Source of the DNA: Dryococelus australis
Taxonomy: Eukaryota; Arthropoda; Insecta; Phasmatodea; Phasmatidae
Direction: 5' to 3'
DNA: 64,000 bases
Assembly: GCA_029891345.1 (NCBI GenBank)
Contig: CM057002.1
Location: 23,112,795-23,176,794 of the forward strand
The position numbers and the translations under genes were made by a program. Every line of letters starts with the position of its first letter. Position 1 is the first letter of the stretch. This document shows positions 35,162 to 46,958 of this stretch, piece after piece. The notes below the pieces were generated by a model. It had not been told where the DNA came from. It searched no databases and saw only the letters and a list, made by a program, of their open reading frames with translations.

Positions 35162-35690
35162 CACTTGGTAGAGTTGAAATGCACCGTATCTGGTAGGGAA
35201 TCCAGTGAGTTGGCAGCACTGCACACACGTGAAAGAAAGTGCCAAGTGGTAGGGGGTTGTCTGGCGGTTGTTAAAAAGACTCGGAAGGTGGAAGGGAGAG
35301 GAGGAGGGGCTCGACGCACGTACGTTGGCCGCGCACGAGGGTCTAATGGCGTGGTGTGGCCACGTGTGTGCGTGCGAGTGCGTAGCACCTCCCCCCCCCC
35401 CCAAATGCCCTCTCCCTTGGGCACACACACACACTCGTGCCACCCTTCTCCCAGCCATGGCCGCACAAAGAAACCTTCTCTGGGCTGGGTCTTCGACGCC
35501 GGCGGCACAAGACCAACGACGGGATCTAGGGCTCAAGGCGCCGCTCCGCTTACACACTTTGTTGGGAAAGGGTTTGGCGCAGGGGCGGCCAAAAACCAAC
35601 ACATCACCAGGACCGCGCCATTTCCACTGTATAACATCGGTGTGAAAGTAGAGTAATTTTTTTCTAAATCAACTATCAAGATCATCACAG
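35162..35690. other. GC-rich stretch
   Basis: GC-rich with C12 at 35391-35402 and frames up to 212 codons on the minus strand (34964-35602) that run through the adjacent SINE. No domain recognised; not called as a gene. Confidence 0.45.
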
Positions 35691-35698
35691 GAAATGGC

Positions 35699-35997
35699 TA
35701 GGGACCTGCAAAATTCTAGTTATTATTTTACATCAGGCTAAACGTCACAGTATTATACGTAAAGGAGACAGCGTCGTTTCTCCATTGGCTGCTGCATAGC
35801 TGTGAAGTCACTCCCTTTTCGACTGAACTCCTAGCGTGATTGGGACACGCTTTTGTGAAGAGTTCATTTATCGGCGCAGAGTTAACCAGGGCGTGTCACA
35901 TGGAAGTGTGATCCAATGACAAACGTATGGCAAAGATACGCACGTTTCAAGTTTAACGTGTCCACAAATAATAACGCGAATTTTTCTCGAGTCCCTA
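35699..35997 (+). mobile_element. hAT-like MITE with 8-bp target duplication
   Basis: Ends TAGGGACCTGCAAAATTCTA and GCGAATTTTTCTCGAGTCCCTA. Flanks GAAATGGC (35691-35698) and GAAACGGC (35998-36005) differ once. Interior close to 771 and 30104. About 299 bp. Confidence 0.87.
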
Positions 35998-36028
35998 GAA
36001 ACGGCCAATTAAAATCATATCTTAAAGA

Positions 36029-36308
36029 TAAGGGCAGGAAAATTGCGCGTTTTTAAACTGCCCGTAGGCTTAGACTCCACAGAACTGCGTATTTTCGAGC
36101 CTGGGCTTTCTGTTCATTGGCTGTTGCTCCAGTGGGCAATCAGGTCTACCGCAGGCAAAGTGGCACGCGATTCGGGGATCTTATTCCTGCGCGGGTCGGT
36201 TACTGGCTCAGGGCTCACATGGGCGTGTCTAATAAGCTGCGATCCAATTGCAGAAATGTACATGTCTAGCCAGTCCTGAAATGAATGCGAGTAATTTTCC
36301 AGTCCCTG
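36029..36308 (+). mobile_element. hAT-like MITE with perfect 8-bp duplication
   Basis: Ends TAAGGGCAGGAAAATTGCGC and GTAATTTTCCAGTCCCTG. CTTAAAGA is present at both sides (36021-36028, 36309-36316) without a mismatch, the clearest support for hAT-type integration in this window. The interior matches the copies at 1 and 52244. Sits 24 bp downstream of the duplication that ends the previous MITE. Confidence 0.88.
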
Positions 36309-36316
36309 CTTAAAGA

Positions 36317-37908
36317 AACAAACAATGTTGAAGACGATCGATGCCAGTGTGAAAGGGGGTTACAGGATCCACACAACATTCTTTATAACTGTAAAATCTT
36401 TTGGACCTAAAGGGTAAACTAGTAAGAGTTAACAACAAACCTGCATATATGAAGACAGTATAGTTGAAATAATAACAAAACTTGCTAGCGAACTATACAA
36501 AGCAGTAAACCCCATGAATGACATTTGAATAATACATGATAATATTGCTATCAAATATCTGTCGTCTTCATAATTAACTTCAGTTCTAAAAACAACACCC
36601 TTCCCTTGTATAAGCATAGAAACATAAACCTTCCCTAGTCACTAGTATCAAATATTTAAAAAAAAAACAGAAGGTATGCAGACAGCCAGGTACGGGCCCT
36701 CAGCAGGTGAATTCCAAAACGGCTAACGTGCAGGTAACGTGCCATAGGTCAACTTTATCGCTAGTTCCTGTTCACGTAATTACCCTCTGGGGTATGCGGC
36801 GAGCGTTAAGGCCGAGATTCGCGTGACGCATGAACAAATCGCGCGGAAGTCTTTACGGGACCTTGCCAGTGACGTATGCCTCGCCCCCTTACTTATTCTT
36901 CACGCTATGATATATGGCGATAGACGTGCTTCATGCATGCCACGTGTGTAGACGTACTTTAAAAAAAAAACCGTGCAAAACACGCGATGCAACCATTTCG
37001 CCACCCAGAGATTAATTAGGCAAATGTTGCAACTGTCCATAATTCATAGGTTTCTTAAACGCAAACCCTGCAAGGCCAGTATGCGATTCCATCTGCGAGA
37101 TTTTCTTTAAGAGACGACCTTGGCTGATTTGATAACACAGCGGTAGTGGACTCGCCTTGACTGAGCAGTTATGTAGTATTTCTTTTTATTTTTTTTCACT
37201 TACTTAAATTTACTGGAAAGGCCAAACAAAACGCAAGTTTATAGCCATACAGCTGGTAGTCGCCAATCATTTCTCCGAACAATTATTATTAATTTTCAAC
37301 TAAACAACGAAAAATAAAATTGGGCCTTGAAAACATTTTTACAGCCAACAACTACGTAGTGCAAAAGAAAATACTACGCAATAACTCGAAAAACATGATA
37401 AAACGGAACACTTCATAATTGAAACAACGACGTGAGGACACATGAGCAATGTGAGAAAAATCCTCTCTGGAGATGTGTGTTGCGCGTTGCCTACGTACAA
37501 ATCGTGCCCCCCCCCCCCCCTCCAGCACGTCACATGACATATTGCTATACTGCGTCACGAAACTTGTTGACCTCTAAATGTGACACTTTACACGTGGAAA
37601 GACTCAAAACTCCAAGATGATGCAAGTTCAGTGCTATAGAAATTCATCACGCCTTGTTTACGTCAGAACTGCAGATGGGAGAAGAGAGGAATAAAGCTGG
37701 CACAGGGTATGTTGTTACTCCCCAACAATTTCAGTAAACAAACTGCACGTCACAACAGCGATGCCTGGGATACCATGTTAACAATACTTGCAGTATCACT
37801 GACGTTACGAAATATTTGTGGCAGAGTAGTTATTTGCAGTGTCAATATTTCTTATATTTTTAAGGGTGTTGATTTTACGTAAAGCCATCGATTGTGAGTA
37901 TTTTCTTT
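36317..37908. other. Unassigned AT-rich stretch
   Basis: C14 at 37507-37520. Short frames on both strands, none with a domain. The tRNA-like string CACAGCGGTAGTGGACTCG near 37136 is too short to call. Confidence 0.4.
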
Positions 37909-38045
37909 AAACCGATGCATGGATAAAGTGGTGAGGCCCAAGGCAATGTTAAATGTATACATGGCGGAAGCATACACAATGTGCATGCAAGTAGATCTTA
38001 AGCAGGGCTTTTCAAATAAATTTCTCAAGTCTACCGTGAACAGCG
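37909..38045 (-). mobile_element. Type A fragment, right third only
   Basis: Matches reverse type A from CATGGATAAAGTGGTGAGGC through GGCAATGTTAA, CATGGCGGAAGCATACACAA and GTAGATCTTAAGCAGGGCTT to the end CTACCGTGAACAGC. The other two thirds are absent. Confidence 0.75.
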
Positions 38046-38047
38046 TA

Positions 38048-38580
38048 TGTAAGTAATTGCCCCTTGTTCCGACTCGGCATCACGTATCGTGGAGGTGCGT
38101 GCAGAGGTACTGGCGTGCCCCGGTCAGTATTTGAAAAAACCGCCTCGGACTGGTTTCCCAGAGTCCACACCACACCAGGCCCATAACTTATCCCACTTCG
38201 CGTGTCGGGAACATTCGTTCCTCGCGAGTGGTAACAGGCAAGCCACCCGATAAAAGAAGAAAAAAAAAAAAGCGAACGCGATGCCTCGAAACGGTTCGGG
38301 AGACTCGTGGTAGCCGGTAGTGTATCACTTTCCTCCGCGGCTAATTGATTCTCGAAACCCGCATTTAATCAACCGTCAGGTTGGGTTGTTTGTGGGGTTT
38401 AACACGTGTCATCAGTTCTGCCAACGGATCGCACACATGACATCGCGACCCCGACCCCAAAACCACGACCGCGCTCTCTCGGAATGTTGTCGCATCACGG
38501 GGACCTGATTTGTAGCGACAAGCAGAACACAGCTGCGAGATGGTCGTACATCCCCGCCAGGAATACATGACCACGTCTAG

Positions 38581-38625
<45 letters not shown>

Positions 38626-38721
38626 TCCTGAGGATGAGCAGAGGGATTCAGGACGAGCTGGTCCTGCAACATCAGGCATTGTGAAAGAGTCGAAGAGGAT
38701 TGATGCGGACACAGCATTGAT

Positions 38722-38755
<34 letters not shown>

Positions 38756-39002
38756 TCGTGTCGCTCGTGTGAGCAGAAAGCCCCCCCACCCCCACCCCCA
38801 CCAAACTCCCACGAGAGATTTTCGCTACATTAGCTGGTCCGCTACGAGCAAATCCTCGAAGAGATACGTGGAAAAGGCCGCGTAAAATCAAAGTGAATAA
38901 AAAAATATCTCAGCCTACCTGGAGATATTTCGCGCTTATCTGAGGGACGGAATCCACTGATGGAAAGATAATACCGTCAATTATATACGCACGTGCCAGC
39001 TA
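38048..39002. other. Unassigned stretch with GA microsatellites
   Basis: (GA)n at 38584-38621 and again at about 38722-38755, 100 bp apart. The open frames here on both strands are products of these runs. No gene recognised. Confidence 0.5.
38584..38621. repeat. (GA)n microsatellite
   Basis: Pure GA run of about 19 units. A second, slightly interrupted GA run lies at 38722-38755. Confidence 0.95.
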
Positions 39003-39681
39003 TAAAGCCCCTGTCACACTGCCAGATTTTTCCGTCAAACTAATTCCAATAAGTTTGGCAAATAATTTTTGACAGTTATGAAGCCATCAACAAGTCATAA
39101 ACGCCGACATATTTGTCTGAAAAAGTTGGATGGCTTTCAGTTTCCATCGAACATTTGAAAATTGGACCGGTTCTAAAACTTATTTGATGTTTGGCGGTCT
39201 CAGCCTATCAGAGCCGTGCACGACAAAAATGGATGTCAAGAAACTTAAAATAACGAACAATTGTTGGAAACGAAGTAGGTTATATATATATAATTAATTT
39301 ATGTAGAAGCTGTCTGAGCATGAATGCAACTGTAAGTGAATAGTGGACTACGAACACGGAGGCATTAAATTTTATTGTGCAGGAAATTTATCTTATAAAT
39401 AAGATTTGAATTTACTAAAGAAACGAAACTATATTACGCTATTACATTTCTTCCTGTAATGGACCGCATGGAAAAACAAAATTAATATATCTCCCTATGA
39501 AAATAATTTTCAAATAATATTTGAAATTAGATTCTCCCAATAAAGTGTTTGACAGTTTCAAATACACTGGAGATTATTTGACGAAATCTGTAGGAAAAAA
39601 AAATTTAATGGCCGTATTTTGTCCTCAAATTTTACTGTCAAATATAGTTGACAAAAATTTGACCGTGTGCTAAGGGCTTTA
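39003..39681. mobile_element. 679-bp transposon-like unit, TAAAGCCC ends
   Basis: Ends TAAAGCCCCTGTCACACTGC and GACCGTGTGCTAAGGGCTTTA are imperfect inverted repeats, followed inward by CAGATTTTT and AAAAATTTG. Short TTTGACAG/CTGTCAAA strings recur through the interior in both orientations. A matching single end occurs at 10085-10150, so it is a dispersed family. No transposase frame, and no clear target duplication. Confidence 0.65.
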
Positions 39682-41254
39682 GAGGTAATCAGGAGTCAGT
39701 TTATGCGGGGATGGGCGTTCGTGTAGTGCAAAAATGCCGTACGGACAGAAGACTTAATTGACACTGAAATTAACGCTGTAGCGCTGTTCGGACTACAAGC
39801 TGGTTGAGCGATGGACGATTATTCCTCCACGCGGTAAAACGCCAACAATAAAAATTGCCAACATTTGTGACTCGGAGCATTTCCAGCAAAAATCATGACG
39901 CACAATGTAAAGAAATTGAGGCTGATGGGCTTGTTTTTTTTTTTTTCTCTTCCCTGTAACTTCGTGATCAAAGTAATCACAAAATAAAAACGTGACGAAC
40001 GCACGGCTTCGATTGAATTTTTTTTTTTCTTTCTCTCTCCCCCTCCATTTATACATTGAAAAAAATTCACAGACGACTCGTGGAAGAGTCCGTGAAACAA
40101 TGCCCACGGATGTGATAACAGAGCTAACGAGATAAATAAATAAATTTTCCATTAGCAACGTCTCTCTCGCGTGGGAACCAGAGTTGAAGAAGGGGCAGTG
40201 GGTGTGGAAAAACGGGAATTTCAGACGAGAACGCTGTAGAAATTGAGATATTCGCCGATAATAACCGGCATATTCGCGGGATGTGCCTCGTAACTGTTTG
40301 TCGGTTAAGAAGAGGAGAGAACTCGGACATAAGCGGAGGAAAACCCAATTTGCGCGCGGGCTGAAAAAACACCACTGTAAAACTGAAAAACACTGGAATA
40401 AACGGATCAGAGCGAGAGGGGCGGATGGAATGGAGTAGTGGGGTAAAGCGGGAGGAAAAACACGAGGAATTTTCCGGAGAAAAACTGCGCCCCTGCAATC
40501 TAGCGGCGGCTGGATTAAACTGATAATCTGGCGGACGACCCCTGAGCGCGATTTCATTTTCGAGCCCGTGTGACCACTTTCTGCCAAGTTAGTTACGATA
40601 ATAAACGATATATACCGGGGAGGGCTGGACGAGGGTTGAAGGGGTTGCATCAGCTGGGAGCATATAACCCAATTACAGGCCGGCCGGGGGAAGAACTACC
40701 CTTGCGACGCGCGCAGGTAACAGGCCATTTGTCTAGGGGGTTGCTTGGCGGAGGGGTTGGGGGGCTTCGGCAAAGGCTTCCAGCACCATTACCAGGAGAT
40801 TATTGAAGGTGGGGGAGAATGGAGAGTTTGGCGCAGAGGGGGTTGGAGGCAGCGGCAAGAGTTATGGACCCACATACGGGTCGGGATTAATTCAACCCCG
40901 TCCTTTCGCACCTACAGGAACAAATCCCGCTCCCGCCCCCTTCCCAACACGGCACGCTGCCCGAGTGACCGAGACGTGACTGCCCTTTCGCGACCTTTGA
41001 CCCCGCCCGGTCACCAGCGACTCGCCACACGCTCAACCCCCTCCCCCCTTCTTCATCACAACCACCACAGATCACAGGATAGGAAAGTGAAACCTTAACA
41101 TCGCCACCCTCGAACCATCAGATAGGAGCGATTGCTCGCGCACACGCCACATTTTTGGGGGAACGACTTGCGACGTCAACCTTGTGGAGGGGTGTACAAA
41201 TCTTGTCATCCTGCCAGTCACTGTTACTTGCACGAACGTAAACGCAATTTTCCA
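39682..41254. other. Unassigned stretch with one long open frame
   Basis: Holds a 285-codon minus-strand frame (39793-40650), the longest in the window. The translation is rich in Phe, Ser, Arg and Pro, has Lys/Arg-rich clusters from poly-T tracts on the plus strand, and shows no domain I recognise. No promoter, splice or homology support, so it is not called as a CDS. 40620-41100 is GC- and G-rich. Confidence 0.5.
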
Positions 41255-41930
41255 CCACGTGTAAAGTAAACATAGACATGGGGCCTAATCACCTTTATTC
41301 TTGCGTCAGTCCAGTGAAACAGTGAAGTTAGCAGAAAAGTAAATACTTTACAAATTTGCTCATTCTTCCACTTGTACGAATAAAAAAAATTAAGAAAATG
41401 AAATTAATTCAGTATTCACAAATGTTTACCTGGCACTTTTCACTCAACATTGAGAAATTGAACTAATTTTCTTCCGTTTTACTAACGTTACTGGGCTCTA
41501 GGGCTGTTCGATATCATAAAAGGTTTATATCGATAATACCGAAACAATAGATAAACTGAAGTAATCGATAGTACCGAAATAATCTAAAATACCTAAATAA
41601 CTGATAATACAGAAATAATCGATAATACCGAAATAAAATATAATACCGAAATAATCGATATCACCAAAATAATTGACAATACCAAACATTTATATAATAC
41701 CGAAAACTTCGATAGTATGGAAACAACGATATACCTATAAATTTATCCTCAAAGTTACATATCAATCGATAAGTTTTTCATATCGATAATTATCAATATA
41801 TCGAAATATCGAACAATCCTACTGGGCGCATCCCGGTCAGTGTGCCAGTTAAAATATATAACAGATAACGGCAGTGGCATTTTGCAAGAGTTGAATTCAA
41901 AAGCGATCAGTTAACCGTGAACTGCCAATA
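41255..41930 (+). mobile_element. Type A element with a nested hAT-like insertion
   Basis: Left terminal repeat lost. The recognisable part starts near CCACGTGTAAAGTAAACAT and runs through GGGCCTAATCACCTTTATTC to ACTAACGTTACTGGGCT. After the insertion it resumes at CTGGGCGCATCCCGG and ends TTAACCGTGAACTGCC. Diverged, so it is an older copy. Confidence 0.78.
41499..41821. mobile_element. hAT-like MITE with internal 18-bp tandem repeats
   Basis: Ends TAGGGCTGTTCGATATCA and TATCGAACAATCCTA are inverted repeats. Flanks CTGGGCTC (41491-41498) and CTGGGCGC (41822-41829) are an 8-bp duplication, and the type A host has this block once. The core is roughly ten imperfect units of GATAATACCGAAATAATC. 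About 323 bp, no frame. Distinct in ends and interior from the TAGAGACC family. Confidence 0.87.
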
Positions 41931-43983
41931 GTTATATTGTTTATTTAACAGTAAAAGGGCTGTAACCTGCTTTGATTCATGTGCTCTAATATCGCAATAT
42001 GTGGCTCTTTCTGACTTTTACCCAATCGCCTAACTTTACGGACTAGTACATTTTCTTGACTATTTAAACCCCGTTCTAATAAGGCGAAACTGTGATTACG
42101 TACATACATATATAAGTGACATAGGCAAGCCAAAAAAATTCCAAGTTTTGAGCCCATCAAAGGTAATACGTGTAACCAGCCAGTTGCTATTTTGGTCGCG
42201 TAAGCGTACTTTCTTGGGTTCACATTTAACAGAGTTTATACAATCATCGTGTAATTGATTCTAAGGTAAACGGGATTTCATATTCGGAACGGACTGTAAC
42301 CTAAGATTCCTCCTTTTACCCCGAAACTCCTCTAAATACAAAATAATTCATCCACGCACCCGTTTTTTCTTCTTATTTATAATCTCTCGACAAACTGCTC
42401 AGTGGGAACTGCAAATAATTGTTTATTTACCAAAAAAAAAAATTGGCAGAGCGAAATTACCATAAACTATTATGCAGCGACCACAGTTCGTTTTATATTC
42501 CACACAATACGATGTTTCTGCTGAACGGGATAACGTGATGAAACCATTTCCTGTTTTGCGGTTAACGTGCTACTCGTCGGGTTTTGGACCACAGTGATTG
42601 CGATTGGACACGTCCCACTATATCAACAACTTTTTCATTCAATGTAGACAATTTCTGATGAAGAGTTTTCAGTTATCCCTTTCAGAGAACGATTACGACG
42701 TTGCAGGAAACTCAAAACATCACGCCGCAAACCTCCATAACCGAAAGAAAAAAAATGGGGGCACAAACTATTTGTTTGTTGGTCAGGTTCGAGCTCACAG
42801 AGTACCAAGCTCATTGAGAGTACCAAGAGAATTATCTGTGCTAATGTAATTCAGAGGAAAGGTTAGGGCTGAGTCCGAATTCTCTCAAGTATACACATGT
42901 CCGTATTTGCCCCCCCCCCCCACCTATGACGTCACAAGTATTCCCCGTGAGTATTGTACACAGAAACTCTATGGCGAATACACGGAGTTGCTTACACGCT
43001 GACGTACTTGCGTTCTTACGGCAGTCGCCATATTGGTTTCGTTTGTAGCAGGAACTGTTTATAGAGTTTATAGGTTATAAATATCACCAATTCGAAAATG
43101 TCATTAACTACAGAAATTCCGGCTAAGAATCGAAACACGCTCGTACCCGCATGCGGTAGTTATTGATGTTGCCTTCAGAATGGGTGACGAGTGTAGTATG
43201 AAAAGGGCGCTGGCCAATCCCCCGTGAGTGAAAAGAGAAACCAAACTATATAGATTTAGGTCGTGATACTAAGCTACGCCCTATGCCTTGTCAAAACGTA
43301 AAACAAATTCTCTACTGGCAGGTTTCGGACGAAAAAAAATTACTATAAATTCAAGATAGTAGGAATCAATCACCTTTGAGTACGTTGAACACCAAAAATT
43401 TCTTCTTTTACAACGACTGAAACGAAAAATTAACAGTTCAGTCACCGTGTCCATGATCGTAGACGTTACACATGAACGATGACCTGTGGACTGGTGTTGT
43501 ATCTAGGCGATGTAGCATATAGTTTTCTCCAGAATAAGTTTCATAAGCCAGAATCTAACCTCGGGCAGCTCGCTGTTTGTTACTACACATTAATCACTCT
43601 TGTGTGACGTCTAAGGTAAACAGCGCGACGAGCAACTTGTTTTGAAACCACGTACGCAATGCCCAGGGAGCAAACCATTAGTTCTGGAACATTGCCCGTA
43701 AGGTCTCTGTAAGTACGACTCGGAGCACGAATACTAGAGTGAGAAGATGGAGGTCAGAGTGGTGTGGGCAATGTGCGCAGTGCTCAAATGTGTTCCAGAG
43801 GATCTTTCTACGAACTCTGCAAGTAAGAGAGAGAAGGAAGAAGTCACGAGGCAGGGGCGGCTGGGTGATAACCACGCCCTACCAAAAGGCTCTTCCAAGC
43901 TGGAAAAAGAAGATTATGTGATTGTAATTGTTACTAGACTGATGTCCAGGAGAGTATTCTTTTGCTACAATACATCTTCGTTA
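41931..43983. other. Unassigned stretch
   Basis: No repeat family recognised. C12 at 42910-42921. A frame starting at 43747 in a favourable ATG context is discussed as a finding; evidence is insufficient for a CDS call. Confidence 0.4.
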
Positions 43984-44408
43984 ATGGCTGTTCATCATAA
44001 AGTGAGCACTTTTCAAATCAACCTTAGAAAAAAGTCGCTGCTCCTACCTGCATATGTTTTAACGGGTACATTGGGTGACATGCGCCCAGTAAAGTTGGTA
44101 TAAAGATAGATTAGAAGTAATTCCGTATCTTACCGTCGAATAAACAGTGTTAGACAAAAATCGCTTATAGCTTAAATGATTCCCTTCTCTTTCCGTTTTT
44201 TTTAATACATCGAAGTGTAAAAATGAGCAGATTTCTTAAATATTTACTTTTCTAATAATTTCACAGTTATAAATGACTGACGCATGAATAAAGTGATGAG
44301 GCCCATTGCAATGTTAATCTTACATAAGGCGGAAGAATACACAGCGTGCATACAAGTAGGTCTTAAGCAGGGCTTTCAGAAGTGCTCATTTTATCGCGAA
44401 AAGGCCTA
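43984..44408 (-). mobile_element. TTCACGG-group MITE, type A
   Basis: Ends TGGCTGTTCATCATAAAGTG and CATTTTATCGCGAAAAGGCC, with TA at 43982-43983 and 44409-44410. Full reverse type A interior, about 425 bp. Confidence 0.88.
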
Positions 44409-44410
44409 TA

Positions 44411-46092
44411 TCATCGAGCCCGTAGGATGTCGTTCACTAGTTGCAAGACAAGTGCAGAACACAAGTACAGCACTGAACAAAATCAACAACGGGTTCAAGT
44501 GTACGTAAAGCTGGACTCACAACCGTCAGTCAGTCATCCGTCCGTCGGTTGAAAGCGACTCACAACAATCCGTCAACCCTCAATCCTCCTGTACGGCGAA
44601 ATTTCAGAATGACAACATTAGCATCATGATCTTTCTTCTTTAGTCGGAGGTATATTTTGGTTCCAAATAAGAGAGAAACATTTTGGGGGAAATAATTTTG
44701 TTTACACCATAAGAATTTATGCTGAATTATTGTTTTAAAATTTTAAAATCCTGAATATACCACCCAAGATGAATAAAAACATAACACATATCCACCGCCT
44801 TGCATGTTATTGCAAAGTGCGCTTTCGCGTCTACGGAACGTCGTCACAAGGCGGTGGCCCATCCGCCGGAAGTTAAAGTTTGAGAAACATTTGACGGATT
44901 GACGGACAGAAAAAAAAGGTGCCCTACGTTTGGTTGAAGATCATGTGACCGCCGGGCAGACTGGCATGGTAGTAGTAGGGGCGGATGGTTTCTGGCCCAC
45001 TAGGTGAATGACACGTGGATGGAGCGGATCTAAAAATAGATTTTACGGATTAACGGCTAATCCTAATCCGATTGATTTACAAATATGATAAATTGGATTA
45101 CGAATTAATGTGTTGATATATTTTTGAAAAATTTTTGGGAGATTTTGTATTTTTGTATTTTTTTTTATTTTAGTGGTATGTATAATAGTGTTCTATTTTT
45201 GGAGAGCGTCATCGATGTTCGCCCTTGGACGTTTAGCGGTGTACTGAGCCGTGAGGTGTGTGGGGATTGGTGAATATGTATTGAGTTTGGTGTAATAGTG
45301 TGATAAGGGTCCTTCATTTTGGAGAGGAGCGTCAATGTTGACTGCGGGACGTCCGGCGGTGTACTCACGTGTTATTGGTCTAATGCTTTGTTGTCAGATT
45401 GAGTTAGTGAGGAGGGGAGGGGAGCAGCAGCAAACATGCCCGTTCAGTTAGAATATCTGTGGAGGATTGAGGTGATGGAGCACTTGATGGGATGAAGGTG
45501 CAAATGAGGGGTAGGGGGTGGGAGCCTGCAGAGGAGATTCGTCCAGCTCGCTGTCTGAATGAATGTAGACTGAGGCGGTGGAGCACTCGCGACTAATTAG
45601 ATACGTGTACTGGCTATTGGCGGAGGTCGGAAATGGGGTAGTTCGAGAATCGTAATAAATGGAAGTTCGAGACTCGTCCCACTTCTGGAAACAAAGAGGT
45701 CTGCGCCCATGGGTCTCGGTGGCGATTACATGTCGCCCACGTCGCAAGCCCTGCGCCCTGGGGACGTGAAGGGATCACGTCGCCGCCCTTATAGGGTGCG
45801 ACCATCAAAACCGCGTCCGGTTTTACAACCGCCTTTACGACTTCGGCGCTTATAACCAACTTGTGCCTTGCAGCAGGACCGGCCCGTATAAGGGAGCACC
45901 CTTCTTTCGTGGCGAGTTATCGAGGGATGTTCCGCAGGGCGGGAGGGTGGAATGCCTGGAAGGCAGACAAAAGCCCCGCGGAACCCATAAACCTAAATAG
46001 ATGTTACGGAGCCCTGCGCACGTACCGCTTGACAAACTTATATTTACACCTTGCGATTTCTCGTTTTAGTCGCCTTCAGTGTGACACTATGT
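44411..46092. other. Unassigned stretch with a 120-bp tandem duplication
   Basis: Apart from the duplication at 45183-45366 nothing is assigned. A 99-codon minus frame (45448-45747) has no recognised domain. GC-rich between 45700 and 46020. Confidence 0.4.
45183..45366. repeat. 120-bp tandem duplication, two diverged units
   Basis: GGAGAGCGTCATCGATGTT ... GGACGTTTAGCGGTGTACT (45201-45245) recurs 120 bp later as GGAGCGTCAATGTTG ... GGACGTCCGGCGGTGTACT, each preceded by ATAGTGT. Many differences, so it is old. Confidence 0.7.
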
Positions 46093-46641
46093 CAGGCCAT
46101 TCACGGTAAACTAAGCAATTTTGGAATTAATATATTTAAAATGTTACCGCCCTTGCTTGCATACATTTTTAACGTGCACGTAGATTGGTAGGAACAGGTG
46201 TTTTTCGCAAAAAAAAAATATTTCAAGACCAGCACTACTCCAAAACACGTCAGTTCATGTGCACTTTCGTCGTTGGATGATTTAAAACAGTCACGTGCCT
46301 CAAGTGCCTGTCCGCGAATCACGGACGATCAGTATCGGAGTACTTTATTACAACTCGGCCCAGTCTAATAAGAACGTAGGCGAGTAGTTCCATGCCTTAA
46401 CGTCGAATTAAAAGTGTAACGTAATATTTGCGAACAGTCGAATTATTCCTTTTATTATCTGTTTTCTTTAAATAGATACAGATGTAAGAAAAAGCAAATT
46501 TGTAAAATATTTCCTCTTATTATAATTCCACTGTTTTACTTGCCCGACGCATGAATATTACGATGAAGTCCATGGAAATTATAATTTACAAATGGTGGAG
46601 GGATACACAATGTGTATACAGTTTACCGTGAACTGCCTACG
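46093..46641 (-). mobile_element. Diverged type A element with about 150 bp extra DNA
   Basis: Ends GGCCATTCACGGTAAACTAA and TTTACCGTGAACTGCC. The reverse type A interior can be followed (GCTTGCATACATTTTTAACG; TAGTTCCATGCCTTAACGTC; GACGCATGAATATTACGATG). Around 46190-46347 there is additional sequence not found in relatives, starting at a poly-A run. Highly diverged, so an old copy. Confidence 0.7.
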
Positions 46642-46698
46642 AGGTTAAATAGTATTAGTGACAACCGGTAGCAAGAAAAATATCCCGTTTGCACGTGA

Positions 46699-46946
46699 GA
46701 GAGTGAAGAGATTTGGAAGGCTCTAACATGGACGCCTTGAGAGCCGATGATGGTGATTGAGGTATGGAGCAGCGCCAGAATGAAAGGGCGGGGGAAACGG
46801 GAGATCCCCGAGAAAACTCGCCGACCAACGTCACCGTCCGGCACGAGTCCCACGTGCGAAAATCCGGAGTGACCCGGCCGGGGATTGAACCAGAATCGCA
46901 ACGGTGGGAGGCGAGCAGGCTAACCGCTCAGCCACCGTGGCCCCCA
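46699..46946 (-). mobile_element. tRNA-derived SINE with perfect 12-bp duplication
   Basis: Minus strand: GGGGGCCACGGTGGCTGAGC starts the head with an intact box A. A box B-like GGTTCAATCCCC follows, then CGGATTTTCGCACGTGGGAC, GGGGATCTCCCG and a tail with CATCGGCTCTCAAGGCGTC. GTTTGCACGTGA lies directly at both ends (46687-46698 and 46947-46958). Both observations make this the best-preserved insertion of the family. Confidence 0.94.
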
Positions 46947-46958
46947 GTTTGCACGTGA

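Noticed and set aside
34964-35602. 212-codon minus-strand open frame
   Set aside because: It runs through a SINE and a GC-rich, C12-bearing patch; competing frames of 125-163 codons exist on the other strand, and no domain is recognisable.
38540-38891. Frames with (ER)n and (SL)n
   Set aside because: Produced by the GA microsatellites at 38584 and 38722.
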